A DNA stretch of 7,816 bases from JBGVMW01 sp045125095 (GTDB lineage Bacteria > Bacillota > Clostridia > Lachnospirales > Lachnospiraceae): the NCBI GenBank assembly GCA_045125095.1, contig JBGVMW010000246.1:1-7816 (forward strand), given 5' to 3'. The notes below the pieces were generated by a model, which was not told where the DNA came from, ran no database searches, and was given only the letters and a program-made list of their open reading frames with translations. Positions 6,618 to 7,816 of the stretch are shown one piece after another. Numbering within the stretch: position 1 is the stretch's first letter; every line of letters begins with the position of its first letter. The translations under genes were made by a program, and so were the position numbers.

Positions 6618-7816
6618 TTACTTCACTTTCACCTTTGTAGTAAATACTTTACATTTTCCATCAGGTAACCTTACCGTGGTGCATACCACACGATTGCTAA
6701 AGCCTGATTCCAATACGAATGATGTATAGGTAACCTTTCCTTTTGCTGTTACCTTCAAATCACTGTAATCCACTAAAGAATGTGTAACCATTACCTGCCC
6801 TTTATTTTTCGTAAATTTCTTTACGCTCTTTATGTTCTTTGGCAATGTCACGGAAATCGTTTTTCCCTTTTTCTTGGTGATGGTTATTGTTTTTGGCACC
6901 TTGACAGAATCCAGTACTTTATTTGTCGTTTTCGGATCGACTGCTTCAAATTTAATACTCTTATATCCTAAATGTCTGGCAATTGGATTCTGACGATCTA
7001 CCATTTCCTGCGTAGTTGAATACTTGTAGCCTCTTACCGTTACTGTTCTTTTAGTCTTCTTGTCCTTGTATACACCCTTCCAGCCCATTCTTGGTCCACC
7101 CAAAAGAGTTTCTTCACAATACGGCTCACCAAAATATTCTGATACATACAATAATTCTGCATTTTTGTTAAGAATCGTAACCTGCTTTAGCTTCGGACAA
7201 TTGCTCAGTGCGCTTTTTCCTATCTTTTTCACACTCTTAGGAAATGTAATCTTTTCAATATTTGTTTCTTTAAATGCCCTGTCCCCTATTTCTTCTACGC
7301 TGTCCGGCAATTTCACAACGGACAACTGCTTACTCTGCCAGAATGCACTTGCCTGTATCCTCTTCAAGCCATCCGGCAATACCAGTTTTTTTATTCCGGT
7401 ATTTGAAAATGCCATGATCCCGATATCTTCCACGGCTTTTATCTTTACAGTATGCAGATTGGTACAATCCTCAAACGCATAACTTCCGATATATTTTATG
7501 GTAGATGGAAGCACTGCCTTGCGGAGGGATGTTTGATTCTTAAAGGCTTCTGGGGCAATACTGGTAACACCCTCTGGCACTTTGATTTCAGATAGTGGTG
7601 TCTTTGTGCCTAACAGTACATTTGCACATATGATATATTCGCCTTCTGTTTCCTGAACCAATGTATCATACCACGGGGTATTGTGGAAGGAATTTGCATA
7701 TACTTCTTCTAATGTATCTGGTAGTACAATTGTTTTTAGATTCACACAATCATCAAAAGCATAAGAATCTATCTTCTTTATTGTAGATGGTAATACAACT
7801 ACTTCTAAACTTGTAC
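6618..7816 (-). CDS. BspA-like leucine-rich-repeat (LRR_5) surface/secreted protein, N-terminus cut off
   Basis: The frame stays open to the window edge, so the true start and any signal peptide lie beyond 7816; a GTG at 7745 is internal. The visible 398 residues begin with about eight LRR_5-type repeats of 22-23 residues (about 1-206), of the pattern LxxxxLPxxxxxIxxxAFxxC. The second is expanded by a HNTPWYD...YIICANVLLG insert (about 44-69), a variation seen in clostridial LRR_5 proteins. After the repeats, a TVTVRGYKYS...IKFEAVD stretch (257-292) resembles the usual closing motif of these proteins. A lysine-rich, beta-strand-like domain follows (about 303-398), possibly Ig-like. No LPXTG signal or SLH domain is present at the C-terminus. 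LRR_5 proteins of gut bacteria are generally extracellular and implicated in adhesion or protein binding, but the ligand here is unknown. Confidence 0.85.
   Translation of the reverse strand, partial: TSLEVVVLPSTIKKIDSYAFDDCVNLKTIVLPDTLEEVYANSFHNTPWYDTLVQETEGEYIICANVLLGTKTPLSEIKVPEGVTSIAPEAFKNQTSLRKAVLPSTIKYIGSYAFEDCTNLHTVKIKAVEDIGIMAFSNTGIKKLVLPDGLKRIQASAFWQSKQLSVVKLPDSVEEIGDRAFKETNIEKITFPKSVKKIGKSALSNCPKLKQVTILNKNAELLYVSEYFGEPYCEETLLGGPRMGWKGVYKDKKTKRTVTVRGYKYSTTQEMVDRQNPIARHLGYKSIKFEAVDPKTTNKVLDSVKVPKTITITKKKGKTISVTLPKNIKSVKKFTKNKGQVMVTHSLVDYSDLKVTAKGKVTYTSFVLESGFSNRVVCTTVRLPDGKCKVFTTKVKVK

Noticed and set aside
7743..7745. GTG at 7745 as the start of the LRR protein
   Set aside because: The frame continues upstream with an intact LRR repeat (TSLEVVVLPSTIKKIDSYAF), so the gene is cut by the window edge.

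Overview
The window looks like chromosomal DNA of a low-to-moderate-GC Firmicute, most likely a clostridial bacterium of the Lachnospiraceae type. This is inferred from the style of UvrC, FtsH and CTP synthase, strong AGGAGG-type ribosome binding sites, sigma-A-like promoters and a BspA/LRR_5-type surface protein. No marker in the window fixes a genus.

Layout: (1) Positions 1-563 contain no convincing gene. They begin with a ~120-bp nested palindromic element (about 1-124), followed by ~440 bp of intergenic DNA. That stretch holds a small hairpin (152-180) and a 26-bp segment (375-400) that matches the DNA just upstream of the uvrC start codon at 23 of 26 positions. (2) uvrC, the excision-repair endonuclease subunit, lies on the minus strand at 564-2435. 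(3) A strong intrinsic terminator on the minus strand (2534-2568) separates it from ftsH. (4) ftsH, the membrane AAA+ zinc protease, lies on the minus strand at 2574-4652. (5) A divergent promoter region (4653-4923) drives ftsH leftwards and pyrG rightwards. The pyrG leader contains a long stable hairpin with no U-tract after it. (6) pyrG (CTP synthase) lies on the plus strand at 4924-6528. (7) A hairpin at 6552-6602 sits between the convergent ends of pyrG and the last gene. (8) A leucine-rich-repeat cell-surface or secreted protein on the minus strand (6618 to beyond 7816) is cut by the window edge, so its N-terminus is missing.

uvrC, ftsH and pyrG are housekeeping genes for DNA repair, membrane proteolysis and pyrimidine nucleotide synthesis. 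They do not form one pathway: the ftsH terminator and the separate divergent promoters indicate independent transcription units. I see no mobile-element gene, CRISPR array, tRNA or rRNA, and no convincing undescribed multi-gene system. The features most worth checking are the palindromic element at the left edge, the apparent duplication of the uvrC 5' region downstream of uvrC, and the pyrG leader hairpin.
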